From the NCBI GenBank assembly GCA_049583635.1, contig JBAUWF010000090.1, forward strand, positions 1 to 64,000: a stretch of 64,000 bases of DNA. Direction: 5' to 3'. The position numbers and the translations under genes are program-made. A model generated the notes under the pieces. It made no database searches, was not told the origin of the DNA, and was given only the letters and a program-made list of their open reading frames with translations. The DNA comes from Dokdonella_A sp049583635. GTDB taxonomy: Bacteria; Pseudomonadota; Gammaproteobacteria; Xanthomonadales; Rhodanobacteraceae. Positions 50,731-62,696 of this stretch are shown here, piece by piece (the first letter of the stretch is position 1; each line of letters begins with the position of its first letter).

Positions 50731-52077
50731 CTATTTTCCGATGCAGAAACTCGAAAAGATTGCGCCGAGCAGATCCTCGTTGCTGAATTCTCCGGTGACT
50801 TCGCCGAGCGCACGCTGCACCCGGCGCAAATCCTCCAGCGCGAGTTCTACCGCCTGCTGCTCGATCAACACCTCCCGGGCCGCATCCAGTTCGCGAGACG
50901 CCCGCTCAAGCGCGACGACATGACGGCTTCGAGCACTGAAGGCTCCTTGACCCGACTCGTCGTTGCCGGCGAAACGTCGCAACTCCATGCGCAACAAGTC
51001 CAGCCCTTGACCGGAACGAGCTGACAACCAGATGTGCGTGCAGTCGTGCCCGCGCTCGACCTTGGGCGTCGCGCCGGAAACATCAATCTTGTTGTGGATC
51101 ACGACACGCTGCGCGCTGTCCGCCACACCCGAAAACAACGCGGATTCCACGACCGTGTCCGGATCTTCGCTTACCAGCAATGCCACATCCGCGTGCTCGA
51201 GTTCCACGCGCGCGCGGCGAACACCCTCCAGCTCGATGGCGTCGTTCGATTCGCGCAGCCCTGCGGTGTCCACCAGGCTCACTGCCACCCCGTCCAGATC
51301 GATGGTTTCGCGCAATACGTCGCGCGTGGTCCCCGCTGTCGCGGTCACGATTGCGCGATCGCTTTGTGCGAGCGCGTTGAGCAAGCTCGACTTGCCGGCG
51401 TTGGGGCGCCCGATGATGACGGCGTGCAAACCGTCGGTCAGTCGCACACCGTGGCGCGTTGCCGCACGCAGGTTGGCCAGATCCGAACGCAACATCTCGA
51501 GATCACGCAACGTTTCGGGATCGGCGGGGGAATCGATGTCCTCCTCGGCAAAATCGACTACGGCTTCGAGCTGGCTGCGCAGGCGAACCACGCCGGCAGT
51601 CAACGCATTTACGTGTTCGGAAAACTCTCCGTCGAGGCTGCGCGAGGCAGCACGCGCAGCAGCCTCGGAGCCGCTCGCGATGAGGTCGGCGATCGCTTCG
51701 GCCTGGGTCAGATCGAGCTTGCCATTGAGAAACGCCCGCTCGGAAAACTCCCCCGCGCGCGCCATGCGCGCCCCAAGTTCGACGATGCGCGTACGCAATA
51801 GTCCGAGCACGACCGGACTGCCGTGCGCGTGCAGTTCGAGCACGTCCTCGCCAGTAAACGAGCGCGGTGCAGGAAACCACAGCAGCAGGCCGCGGTCGAT
51901 CACGGCGCCACGCGCATCGCGAAACGCACACAGGTACGCATGGCGTGGGCGCGGCGCGCGCATCAGAAACGTTTGCGCGATGACGCTGCTCAGCGGACCG
52001 GATACGCGCAGCACACCGATGCCGGCCATGCCGGCCGCCGTGGCGATGGCAACGATGGTGTCGGCCGATGTGTTCAC
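50731..52077 (-). CDS. mnmE: tRNA uridine-5-carboxymethylaminomethyl GTPase MnmE
   Basis: 448-residue GTPase that, with MnmG, modifies the wobble uridine of several tRNAs. The N-terminal folate-binding domain starts DTIVAIATAAGMAGIGVLRVSG. The G domain has GRPNAGKSSLLNAL (G1), TAGTTRD (G2), DTAGLRE (G3) and NKID (G4). The product ends in the catalytic C-terminal FCIGK. It follows yidC with a 4-bp gap at the end of the rpmH-rnpA-yidC-mnmE operon. Confidence 0.97.
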   Translation of the reverse strand: MNTSADTIVAIATAAGMAGIGVLRVSGPLSSVIAQTFLMRAPRPRHAYLCAFRDARGAVIDRGLLLWFPAPRSFTGEDVLELHAHGSPVVLGLLRTRIVELGARMARAGEFSERAFLNGKLDLTQAEAIADLIASGSEAAARAASRSLDGEFSEHVNALTAGVVRLRSQLEAVVDFAEEDIDSPADPETLRDLEMLRSDLANLRAATRHGVRLTDGLHAVIIGRPNAGKSSLLNALAQSDRAIVTATAGTTRDVLRETIDLDGVAVSLVDTAGLRESNDAIELEGVRRARVELEHADVALLVSEDPDTVVESALFSGVADSAQRVVIHNKIDVSGATPKVERGHDCTHIWLSARSGQGLDLLRMELRRFAGNDESGQGAFSARSRHVVALERASRELDAAREVLIEQQAVELALEDLRRVQRALGEVTGEFSNEDLLGAIFSSFCIGK

Positions 52078-52081
52078 CGCC

Positions 52082-53806
52082 TCAGGTTTTCCGGGCGGCG
52101 TCGATGCGTCGAGTGATGACCCATTGTTGCGCGAGTGAAAGGGTGCCGTTGACAGTCCAGTAAAGCACCAAACCCGCCGGGAAGAACGCGAACATCACCG
52201 AAAACGCCAGCGGCATGATTTTCATCATCTTCGCCTGCATCGGGTCCATGCCGGCATTCGGCGTTAACCATTGCGTGGCCAGCATCGCCAGCGCGTTGAG
52301 CGCCGGCAACACGTAATAAGGGTCGGGCGCAGTCAGGTTGTGTATCCACAAGATGAACGGTGCCTGGCGCAGTTCAACACTTTCGAGCAGCACCCAGTAC
52401 AAGGCGAAAAAAACCGGAATCTGCACGAGCATCGGCAGGCAACCGCCGAGCGGATTTATTTTTTCCTTCTTGTACAGGTCCATCATGGCCTGATTGACTT
52501 TCTGGCGATCGTCGCCGTAACGCTCCTTTAGTGCCTTGATGCGCGGCTGCAACTTGCGCATCTTCGCCATCGATCGATATTGCGCTTCGCTGAGCTTGAA
52601 GAACGCCGCCTTGATCAGCAGCACCAGCAGAATGATGGCGAAACCCCAGTTGCCGGTCAGCTTGTGGAACAGCGACAGAATCCAGTGCAAAGGTTCGGAG
52701 ATCACGGTGAATATGCCGTAATCAACGGTCAAGGCGAGACCTGGAGCGACTTGGTCCAGCGTGCCTTGCAACTTCGGGCCGACGTACAAACGCGCCGAAG
52801 TAGTCGCTCTCGCTCCGGGAGCGACCTTTATTGGCGGCGAAACGACTCGTATCAGATAACGCGTGACGCCGTCGACCGAAACCGTGGCCGTCGAGTAGTG
52901 ATCAATCTCGGCGGTAGGCGGAATCCAGGCAGCGAAAAAATAATGCTGCAGCATCGCCGCCCAACCGCCGGTGAGATCCTTCGACAATGGCGAGGCGGCG
53001 AACTTGTCGAACTTGAGTTTCTGGAACCTGTCGGCGCTGCTGTACCAGGCGGCACCGACGAAGCTGTAGCGCGCGGTATTGGCATAACCCTTGATGCCGC
53101 TCGTATTGAGCACCGGCGGAACACGTTGAAGTTGCCGATACGCGTTCCCGGTCCATGGTTTGTCACCACCATTGGCGATTTCGCCACGCTCGGTAATGAC
53201 GTAACTGCCGCGCTTGAAAACAAAAATCTTGCGCACGCTCAAGCCAGCCGCATCGCTCCAGGTCAACGGAACCTCAATCGAATCGGTGTTGGCGCCCAGC
53301 TCATAGCTGTTCTTGTCAGCGTGCCACAGGGTCTGATGATCGGGAGCGGGCGCGACGGCGCTGACCAGGCCGCTTTGTGCGACGAAATACGATGCAGGTC
53401 GACCGTCCAGCAGGCGAACCGGGTGCGCATAGTCTTTCGGGGTTTGCGGGTAGGCCAACAGATCGGCGGAAACCACGCTGCCGCCGCGAGTACTGATCTC
53501 CACGCGTAACAGGTCGGTCGTCACCACAATCGATGGAGCGCTTTTTGCGACCGGAGTTGGTGCCTGGCCGGACGTGACTGGTGCCGCGGTGGTCGGACTT
53601 GCGGTAGGCAAAGGTATGTCCGGTGTCGCCTCGTGATGCGCGCCCCCGCCTGCAGGCGGGGGCGTCGTATCGCCAGTCACCGCCGACCCGGGTACCGTCG
53701 CCGACGGCACGAGCGATGACGAATTGAAATCCTGCTGCCACTGCACCCAGAGCAGATAGCCGAGAAACAACAATGCGATCAGTAGCAGGTTGCGAGGATT
53801 GTTCAT
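52082..53806 (-). CDS. yidC: Membrane protein insertase YidC
   Basis: 574-residue inner-membrane insertase and chaperone. The first helix is NLLLIALLFLGYLLWVQWQ, then a Pro/Ala/Thr-rich linker and a large periplasmic beta-domain (about 95-350). The conserved insertase core includes LHWILSLFHKLTGNWGFAIILLVLLIK, RMKLQP-like KLQPRIKALKERYGDDRQ and NPLGGCLPMLVQIPVFFALYWVL. The ATG at 53806 is preferred to a TTG 12 bp upstream. The yidD gene often found between rnpA and yidC is absent here. Confidence 0.96.
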   Translation of the reverse strand: MNNPRNLLLIALLFLGYLLWVQWQQDFNSSSLVPSATVPGSAVTGDTTPPPAGGGAHHEATPDIPLPTASPTTAAPVTSGQAPTPVAKSAPSIVVTTDLLRVEISTRGGSVVSADLLAYPQTPKDYAHPVRLLDGRPASYFVAQSGLVSAVAPAPDHQTLWHADKNSYELGANTDSIEVPLTWSDAAGLSVRKIFVFKRGSYVITERGEIANGGDKPWTGNAYRQLQRVPPVLNTSGIKGYANTARYSFVGAAWYSSADRFQKLKFDKFAASPLSKDLTGGWAAMLQHYFFAAWIPPTAEIDHYSTATVSVDGVTRYLIRVVSPPIKVAPGARATTSARLYVGPKLQGTLDQVAPGLALTVDYGIFTVISEPLHWILSLFHKLTGNWGFAIILLVLLIKAAFFKLSEAQYRSMAKMRKLQPRIKALKERYGDDRQKVNQAMMDLYKKEKINPLGGCLPMLVQIPVFFALYWVLLESVELRQAPFILWIHNLTAPDPYYVLPALNALAMLATQWLTPNAGMDPMQAKMMKIMPLAFSVMFAFFPAGLVLYWTVNGTLSLAQQWVITRRIDAARKT

Positions 53807-53920
53807 GAGAAAATTCAAGCTGGCTCAGCTTGCCAAGAGCGACCGCCGCCAGCCTCTCGATCAGGAAACCCGATCCGGGCTGGGTTGCGAGGGTGACGGT
53901 GATGGATGCAGCGGCAACGA

Positions 53921-54301
53921 TCAGGTCCGCATTGTGCCGGGGCACTCGACTTGCTTCAACGTCGCCAGCCGATACCAGATCTGCGCAAGATCGGTCCGCA
54001 ACGCATCGTTGCTTTCGCCGACTGCGCTGGCGCGGGCGATCAGCAGTATATCGAGGCACGGCAATTGATGTCGGATCAACCGAAAACTGTCGCGCGCGAC
54101 ACGCTTGACGCGATTGCGGCACACTGCACTTTTCGATACCCGGCGCGAGACCGCGAGACCGAGGCGCGCGCCATCGCACTCGTTGCTCGCGGTTTCAACA
54201 CGAAAATACTGTCCGCTGACACGCTTGGCTTGCGCGCGCAACCTGACAAAATCGGCTGGTCGCAGAATGCGGGCGGCGGGCGGAAAACTGGCCCGGGCCA
54301 C
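53921..54301 (-). CDS. rnpA: Ribonuclease P protein component
   Basis: 126-residue basic protein that binds the RNase P RNA and helps process tRNA 5' ends. The start is inferred as a GTG at 54301 (MARASFPPAARILRPADF) because no ATG lies near the expected N terminus. The RNR signature is RLGLAVSRRVSKSAVCRNRVKRVARDSFR, with the conserved LDILLIAR after it. It starts 14 bp after rpmH. Confidence 0.93.
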   Translation of the reverse strand: MARASFPPAARILRPADFVRLRAQAKRVSGQYFRVETASNECDGARLGLAVSRRVSKSAVCRNRVKRVARDSFRLIRHQLPCLDILLIARASAVGESNDALRTDLAQIWYRLATLKQVECPGTMRT

Positions 54302-54315
54302 GGTATCAAGTGGGT

Positions 54316-54450
54316 TCAGACCGCGAGCCGCTTGCGGCCCTTGGCGCGGCGTGCATTGATGATCTTGCGTCCGCCACGGGTTCTCATGCGCGCACGAAAG
54401 CCATGATCGCGTGCGCGTTTGAGTTTGCTCGGTTGATAGGTGCGCTTCAT
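54316..54450 (-). CDS. rpmH: 50S ribosomal protein L34
   Basis: 44-residue, highly basic protein starting MKRTYQPSKLKRARDHGF and ending AKGRKRLAV, with the L34 signature MRTRGGRKIINARRAKGR. It is the first gene of the operon with rnpA, yidC and mnmE, 34 bases downstream of a strong promoter. Confidence 0.98.
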   Translation of the reverse strand: MKRTYQPSKLKRARDHGFRARMRTRGGRKIINARRAKGRKRLAV

Positions 54451-54490
54451 GATCCAAGCCTGTGCGGGGTAGCCGGAAAAAAGACTGCGG

Positions 54491-54519
54491 AGCGTAGGTT
54501 GTGGGGTCATGGCTGTCAA
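54491..54519 (-). promoter_or_regulatory. rpmH operon promoter
   Basis: On the minus strand a perfect TTGACA (54519-54514) is followed after 17 bases by TACGCT (54496-54491). The predicted start lies near 54484, about 34 bases before the rpmH ATG. Confidence 0.65.
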
Positions 54520-54622
54520 GTTTTCCGGCTGGCGAGAAGGTACCGGCAGCAGGTAGACTCGCGTTTGGGGTGAGCATTGCGCACCGGGCAACCGCGTTGG
54601 CACTACGCAATTTCGAGGTGAC

Positions 54623-55954
54623 ATGAGCGAGCTTTGGCAACGTTGTCTGGCATGCCTGGAAGCCGAGTTCAGTGCGGACGACATGCACACCTACCTGGCG
54701 CCATTACAGGCCAGTGAGGAAGGCAACCAAGTGCGCCTGCTGGCGCCCAATGCGTATACGCTGGAAGCGGTCCGCGAGCGCTTTCTGCCGCACGTCCAAG
54801 AAGTGCTCACGCATCTTGCCGGGACCGAAGTCGCAGTCGTGATGCAGATCGGCAGCCGTATGCGACCGACAACCGCGCAGGAACCCAAGCCATCTGGTCG
54901 CCCATCGGCCGATGCCACGGAACGCGAAGGGTTCGAGCCGAATCTTGATCCGAACTACACGTTTGACAGCTTCGTCGAGGGCAAATCGAACCAACTCGGC
55001 AAAGCCGCTGCGATCCAAGTGGCAATGAATCCGGGACGCGCGTACAACCCGCTGTTGCTGTATGGCGGAACCGGGCTTGGCAAGACCCATCTGATGCATG
55101 CAGCCGGCAATTTGATGCGGACCAATCGGCCCGGCACAAAGGTGCTGTATCTGCGCTCCGAACAGTTCGTCAGTGGCATGGTCAAGGCGCTGCAACAACG
55201 CAACATGGATGACTTTAAGCGGCGTTTTCGTTCGGTGCAGGCACTGTTAATCGATGACATTCAGTTTTTCGCCGGGAAGAACACCACGCAGGAAGAGTTT
55301 TTTCACACGTTCAATGCGCTGTTTGACGGCAAGCAGCAAATTATCCTGACCTGCGATCGCTATCCAAAAGAGGTGGAGAATCTCGAACCGCGACTCAAAT
55401 CGCGCTTGGGCTGGGGTCTATCGGTGGCCATCGAACCGCCGGATTTCGAGACACGCGCCGCGATTTTGTTGAGCAAAGCTCAGCTCAAAGGCGTGGATTT
55501 TCCGGTGGAAGTTGCGGTTCTAATCGCCAAGAGCATGCGCTCCAACGTTCGCGATCTGGAAGGGGCGCTTAATACCTTGGTTGCTCGCGCCAACTTCGAA
55601 GGACGTCCGATAGGCGTCGACTTTGCGCAGGAAACCTTGCGCGATCTGCTGATGGTTCATGCCCAAGCGATTACCATCGCCAACATCCAGAAGACCGTGG
55701 CAGACTACTACCAACTGCGCATGGCAGACCTGCTGTCAAAGCGTCGCAACCGTTCGGTTGCACGGCCCCGGCAGATCGCGATGTCGTTGGCCAAGGAGTT
55801 GACCGGGCACAGCCTGCCTGAAATCGGCGATGCATTCGCGGGACGCGATCACACGACAGTGCTGCACGCATGTCGAACGGTCAAGGAACTACGCGAGACC
55901 GACGGGAAACTACGTCAGGATTGGGAAAAATTGCTGCGCACGCTGAGCGTCTGA
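54623..55954 (+). CDS. dnaA: Chromosomal replication initiator DnaA
   Basis: 443-residue AAA+ initiator. Domain I begins SELWQRCLACLEAEFSADDMHTYL. Domain III has Walker A GGTGLGKTHLMHAAG, Walker B LLIDDIQFFAGKN and sensor LTCDRYPKEVENLEPRL. Domain IV carries the DNA-binding GRDHTTVLHACRTV. A GAGGTG site precedes the ATG. It is divergent from rpmH, and the probable oriC follows directly downstream. Confidence 0.98.
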   Translation: MSELWQRCLACLEAEFSADDMHTYLAPLQASEEGNQVRLLAPNAYTLEAVRERFLPHVQEVLTHLAGTEVAVVMQIGSRMRPTTAQEPKPSGRPSADATEREGFEPNLDPNYTFDSFVEGKSNQLGKAAAIQVAMNPGRAYNPLLLYGGTGLGKTHLMHAAGNLMRTNRPGTKVLYLRSEQFVSGMVKALQQRNMDDFKRRFRSVQALLIDDIQFFAGKNTTQEEFFHTFNALFDGKQQIILTCDRYPKEVENLEPRLKSRLGWGLSVAIEPPDFETRAAILLSKAQLKGVDFPVEVAVLIAKSMRSNVRDLEGALNTLVARANFEGRPIGVDFAQETLRDLLMVHAQAITIANIQKTVADYYQLRMADLLSKRRNRSVARPRQIAMSLAKELTGHSLPEIGDAFAGRDHTTVLHACRTVKELRETDGKLRQDWEKLLRTLSV

Positions 55955-56192
55955 AAAAACAGTCACCTGGTGCCTGCCTGGACAAGCTGTGGATAACCAC
56001 CAACAAGCCGGAAGGCGGAAAGTTACCCACAGGTTTCTGCCCCGGCCAAGCAACGCACAAGAACGTTGGATTATTTATTAAGTTGTTGAATTTAAAAAAT
56101 TTAATTGAGATTTATATCTCTATCCACAAGAGCAACAATAACAAAAGCTTCAAGAATTCAATCCATCAATGGCAGACACAGGTAGATCAACC
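55955..56192. other. Probable chromosomal origin (oriC) between dnaA and dnaN
   Basis: A non-coding interval with a perfect DnaA box on the minus strand (TGTGGATAA, 55988-55996) and two one-mismatch boxes on the plus strand (TTACCCACA, 56023-56031, and CTATCCACA, 56120-56128). An AT-rich stretch at about 56070-56120, in strongly GC-rich surroundings, fits a DNA-unwinding element. In many bacteria oriC lies beside dnaA. The dnaN start follows at 56193. Confidence 0.8.
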
Positions 56193-57293
56193 ATGCGATT
56201 CAGCATTCAGCGAGAGGCGCTCCTCAAACCCCTCCAGCACGTGGTGGGTGTGGTCGAACGTCGACAGACCTTGCCTGTGTTGAGCAATCTTCTGGTGTCG
56301 GTCAGTGAGGGCATCGTATCGCTGACGGCGACAGACCTTGAGGTCGAGATGACCGCAACGACGGAGGCGCAGGACTTGAATGCCGGAGAGGTCACAATCC
56401 CGGCACGCAAGTTGTTCGATATCTGTCGGGCGCTACCGGATGGATGCCGCATCAAGATTGAGCAAAATGCAGAACGCGTCATTGTCAGCGCGGGACGTAG
56501 CCGGTTCACGCTGACGACGCTGCCGGCAAGCGAGTTCCCTGTCATAGAGGATATTGATTTTATTGAGAAAGTTAATCTTCCTGAGGCAACCATCAAGGAC
56601 CTGATGGATCGCACAAGCTTTGCGATGGCCCATCAGGATGTTCGCTATTACCTCAACGGTCTCCTGCTGGATTTGCGCAAGAATGGCCTCAACTGCGTGG
56701 CGACTGATGGCCACCGATTGGCTCTTTCCGGTACCAGGCTGGACGGACCGGTAACGGAAAATCGGCAGATCATCTTGCCGCGTAAGGGTGTTGTGGAACT
56801 TCAAGGTTTATTCGAAGGCGGCGAGGGGTTGGTAGAGCTGGAGTTTGGTCGCAACCACCTGCGATTGCGGCGCGGCGGGGTCGTTTTTACGTCAAAGCTG
56901 ATCGACGGTAGATTCCCGGACTACGAAGCGGTTATTCCGATCGGCGCCGACAAGGAAGTGCGTGTCGACCGCAATGACTTGCGGGCCGCGTTGCAGCGTG
57001 CGGCGATACTGTCCAATGAGAAATATCGGGGAGTCAAGCTCGAGGTGGCGCCCAACAGACTTCGTATCGTAGCCCACAATCCGGAGCAGGAAGAGGCGGT
57101 GGAGGAACTTGAGGCAAAAACCGGCGTTGCTGAACTGAGCGTTGGTTTCAATGTTAATTACCTGCTTGATGCTTTGGGCGCGCTGACTGGTGACGAGGTG
57201 TTGTTGTGTTTGCGCGACGGTAACTCAAGCTGCCTGATCCGCAAGCCTGATTCGGATGAATCGCGGCATGTCATCATGCCGCTGCGCCTTTGA
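56193..57293 (+). CDS. dnaN: DNA polymerase III beta sliding clamp
   Basis: 366-residue ring-forming processivity clamp. The start is MRFSIQREALLKPLQHVVGVVERRQTLPVLSNLL. The family blocks TATDLEVEMTA, FAMAHQDVRYYLNG, DGHRLA, SKLIDGRFPDY, NEKYRGVKLEV and the C-terminal HVIMPLRL are present. The ATG at 56193 is chosen because an upstream in-frame ATG (56169) would add residues outside the family pattern. recF begins 10 bp after its stop. Confidence 0.98.
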   Translation: MRFSIQREALLKPLQHVVGVVERRQTLPVLSNLLVSVSEGIVSLTATDLEVEMTATTEAQDLNAGEVTIPARKLFDICRALPDGCRIKIEQNAERVIVSAGRSRFTLTTLPASEFPVIEDIDFIEKVNLPEATIKDLMDRTSFAMAHQDVRYYLNGLLLDLRKNGLNCVATDGHRLALSGTRLDGPVTENRQIILPRKGVVELQGLFEGGEGLVELEFGRNHLRLRRGGVVFTSKLIDGRFPDYEAVIPIGADKEVRVDRNDLRAALQRAAILSNEKYRGVKLEVAPNRLRIVAHNPEQEEAVEELEAKTGVAELSVGFNVNYLLDALGALTGDEVLLCLRDGNSSCLIRKPDSDESRHVIMPLRL

Positions 57294-57303
57294 TTTTCAA
57301 GCG

Positions 57304-58383
57304 GTGCGCTTATCCGAACTGCGGATCGAGAACCTGAGATTATTCCAGGAGCTGGAGTTGGCGTTGCCGATTGGCTGGAGCGTTTTCATCGGTCCGAACG
57401 GCGCCGGCAAGACCAGTCTGCTCGAAGCGGTGTACCTGTTGTCACATGGGCGTTCTTTTCGATCAGCATCCAGAACAGCGCTTACCGGCAATCATGGCGC
57501 GGGATATGCGGTATACGCGAAGCTGGAGATACGCAGCTGTGCCTTGGTCGGGATTGGACTGGCGCGTCGCGGGAGCCGCATGGATGCCCGGGTTGACGGG
57601 CAAAGCCGGTCGCTAAGCGAGTTGGTGCGACGCTGCGCGGTCGCTTGTTTTGAACCGGGCTCGCATGCATTGATTGCCGGCTTCTCGGAGGAGCGGCGCC
57701 GGTTCCTCGACTGGGGTGTGTTTCATGTGGAACACGCCTTCTTGTTGGCGTGGCGACGTTGTCAGCGCGCGTTGAAGCAGCGCAATGCGCTTATCAGGCA
57801 CGAGGGTGGCGCCGCCGAAATAGATGCCTGGGATCAGGAGCTCGCGTTGGCAGCGACTGAACTGACGCAACTGCGACTTCACTATTTCGAAGCACTGCGA
57901 CCAATACTGATCGAGTCGCTCGCCGCATTATTGCCGGAGTTGGGTCAGCCTGTACTGCGGTTCGATTGCGGTTGGAACGCGGAGCTATCGCTGTTGGACG
58001 TCTTGCGGACCAATCGCGACAACGATTTGACGAGAGGCTTCACAGGTCGTGGTCCGCACCGCGCGGACTGGTCAATAGGATTCGAGTTAGCGCCGCGGCG
58101 AGAACACCTGTCGCGCGGACAGGAAAAGCTGTGCGCTCTCGCCTGCGTACTGGCGCAAGCGCGCCTGCATGCGGCGTGCACCGGCGAATGGCCGATTATT
58201 TGTCTTGATGATCTGGCATCGGAACTGGATACGCAGCGCCAAGTCAGCGTGCTCAACGCGCTAGGCCCCTATCCGGTCCAAGTGTTGATGACGGGTACAT
58301 CGGAGCCCGTCGGTCTGGGTGCCGCCAATGTGCTGATTACGCGGTTTCACGTGGAACGGGGCAAGGTGCGCTCGCTGCTATAA
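57304..58383 (+). CDS. recF: DNA replication and repair protein RecF
   Basis: 359-residue SMC-like ATPase that helps load RecA at gaps. It starts at a GTG (57304) giving MRLSELRIENLRLFQELEL. Walker A is FIGPNGAGKTSLLEAVYLL, the signature region is HLSRGQEKLCALACVLAQ, and Walker B is PIICLDDLASELD. The stop TAA overlaps the predicted -10 of the gyrB promoter. Confidence 0.96.
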   Translation: MRLSELRIENLRLFQELELALPIGWSVFIGPNGAGKTSLLEAVYLLSHGRSFRSASRTALTGNHGAGYAVYAKLEIRSCALVGIGLARRGSRMDARVDGQSRSLSELVRRCAVACFEPGSHALIAGFSEERRRFLDWGVFHVEHAFLLAWRRCQRALKQRNALIRHEGGAAEIDAWDQELALAATELTQLRLHYFEALRPILIESLAALLPELGQPVLRFDCGWNAELSLLDVLRTNRDNDLTRGFTGRGPHRADWSIGFELAPRREHLSRGQEKLCALACVLAQARLHAACTGEWPIICLDDLASELDTQRQVSVLNALGPYPVQVLMTGTSEPVGLGAANVLITRFHVERGKVRSLL

Positions 58384-58384
58384 T
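58376..58384 (+). promoter_or_regulatory. Extended -10 promoter for gyrB
   Basis: TGCTATAAT is a perfect extended -10 element overlapping the recF stop codon. No good -35 is present, as expected for extended -10 promoters. The predicted start near 58391 leaves a leader of about 150 bases before gyrB. Confidence 0.6.
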
Positions 58385-58540
58385 GGCGCTGGCAACGCTC
58401 TGTGCGAACCCCGTGGGTGGCCAAATCCGTAATGGTTCCTCTTGGCGATCGAAACTTGGGTCCGCGCGTAGCATCCTTTTGTTGGAAACCAATCGTCGGT
58501 GCGCACTCGGCGCATTGGGGTTTTGCGTGCGGAGCTAGAA

Positions 58541-60949
<2,409 letters not shown>

Positions 60950-61240
60950 TCGTTCGCAGCATGAACGCACGTTGTTGATGACGCGGGCACCCAGAACGAG
61001 TTGGCGTGTTTGTGTCGCATGGTCTTGTAGCCGCTCGTTGATGCCGGCCAAGCGCGGATCGCAGGATAATATTATACATTGAAACTTGTTGACACATGCC
61101 GTCGTTCGATTGTGAACGCTGCAAAGCACAACGACGCAGCTTGTGCTGGCGGTCTTTGGAGCGGTACGCTCGGCGAAGCTATTCGGCGTCCGCTCAAAGC
61201 CGGTGGACTGCCCTCCAACCTTACAGCCAGGGTTTTCGCC

Positions 61241-62515
61241 ATGAAACTTTCAAAGGTTCTCATCTACATTCCAAGCCTGCTCGCCCTAGTGCTTTCATCG
61301 GCGCTGGTGTGCGCTGCCGACAAGAAAGACAACGCGTATCCCAATGCGACGCGAAAGGAACCCAAGCTGGAGATGTCTCGGAGCGATCAGCGCGATTTGA
61401 ACAAGGCCGCGGATCTGGTTAACGAGGACCAGGATGCAGAGGCGCAGCCGTTGATCTCCAAAGTGGTTGCAAATGAGCACGCCAGCAAATATGCCCAGGC
61501 GTTTGCCCACCAACTTCAAGCACAGGTGTTGTGGGAACAGGACAAGGACGACCAGGCAATTGCGGAATACCAGAAGGCGGTCGCCCTCGATGCTTTGCCG
61601 AACAAGGCGCAGTTTCAGGTGATCTACCAGATAGCCCAGCTGCAGATCCAGCAGGAGAAGTACGCCGACGCCCTCGCCACGCTTGATCAGTGGAGCAAGC
61701 TGACCGGTACCGAGACCGCCCAGGAACTCGCGTTGAAAGGCAATGCGTATTACCGCATGGACAAGTATCAGGACGCGATCAACGCGATGAAAAAGGCCCT
61801 TGCGATGGCCGACAAAGCGAATGACAGCTGGATGCAGATTCTGATGGCCAGTTACTTCGAGCTCAATCAGTATGATCAGGCGGCACTGATTGTGCAGCAG
61901 CAGATCGCAAAGGATCCGAACAACAAGAAATTGTACAATCAACTCGCGACAATCTACATTCAGGGCGACAAGGACGATCAGGCCTTGGCGGCAATGGCCA
62001 AGGCCAAGACCCTCGGATTGATCACAACCAATGACGACTACCTGCAACTGGCCAAACTTTCAGCCGCCGCCAACAAGCCGAAGGATGCGGCCGCCACGCT
62101 AAAGGAGGGCTTGGACAAGAACATCATCAAGCCGTCCTACGATACGTACAAATTGCTTGGGGACGTATGTATTCAGGCCAGCGACGATGCCTGCGCTATG
62201 GATGCGCTGACCAAGGCGTCACCACTCGCGCCGGATGGCAACAGCGATTATCAGCTCGGCTACGAGCTCTACTACGCAGAGCGATCCAAAGACGCGAAGG
62301 AAGCCCTTACTCGTGCGATAACAAAAGGCAAACTGCGTCAGGAGGGCGAGGCCTATCTGCTCAGAGGCGATGCCGAAAGCGATTTGAACCAGACCAAGGC
62401 AGCCTTGGCCGACTGGAGTAGGGCACGCGGATTCGCGAGCACCAAGACCATGGCCGAGCAACGCATCAGGGCGACCAAGGGCGGTGTGAGGCTGAAGCGT
62501 TCGAAAAGGAAATGA
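61241..62515 (+). CDS. Exported TPR-repeat protein
   Basis: 424 residues with a signal peptide (VLIYIPSLLALVLSSALVCA), so it is periplasmic. The mature part is a chain of tetratricopeptide repeats, for example EQDKDDQAIAEYQKAVALD, KYQDAINAMKKALAMADKA and YNQLATIYIQGDKDDQALAAM. It sits upstream of tonB and exbB on the same strand, which suggests a role in or near TonB-dependent uptake. AGGG precedes the ATG. Confidence 0.85.
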   Translation: MKLSKVLIYIPSLLALVLSSALVCAADKKDNAYPNATRKEPKLEMSRSDQRDLNKAADLVNEDQDAEAQPLISKVVANEHASKYAQAFAHQLQAQVLWEQDKDDQAIAEYQKAVALDALPNKAQFQVIYQIAQLQIQQEKYADALATLDQWSKLTGTETAQELALKGNAYYRMDKYQDAINAMKKALAMADKANDSWMQILMASYFELNQYDQAALIVQQQIAKDPNNKKLYNQLATIYIQGDKDDQALAAMAKAKTLGLITTNDDYLQLAKLSAAANKPKDAAATLKEGLDKNIIKPSYDTYKLLGDVCIQASDDACAMDALTKASPLAPDGNSDYQLGYELYYAERSKDAKEALTRAITKGKLRQEGEAYLLRGDAESDLNQTKAALADWSRARGFASTKTMAEQRIRATKGGVRLKRSKRK

Positions 62516-62696
62516 GCCCCCGCAGCTTTGACTGACCTCCCGCGTGCAACGCGTCGTCTATGCGGGGTCTTGTACCACAGGCTTATGGTGTTGTACCGTC
62601 GCGGGCTCGTCCGCTCTCGGTGCAAGCCCGGGCAGGGCAGGGGTAGCGGCAGCGCGCTGAGGCGCCTGCAAAGACAACATCTCGTTGGCTAGCACG

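Noticed and set aside
54514..54520. TGTCAAG near the rpmH promoter as an XRE operator
   Set aside because: Only a half-site that coincides with the -35 TTGACA; no second arm is present.
55870..56283. 137-codon plus-strand frame across the dnaA-dnaN gap
   Set aside because: It overlaps dnaA and dnaN in another frame, and its middle is the low-complexity AT-rich origin region.
58383..58537. 50-codon frame filling the gyrB leader
   Set aside because: Its ATG lies inside the predicted -10 element, upstream of the transcript start, and it has no ribosome site.
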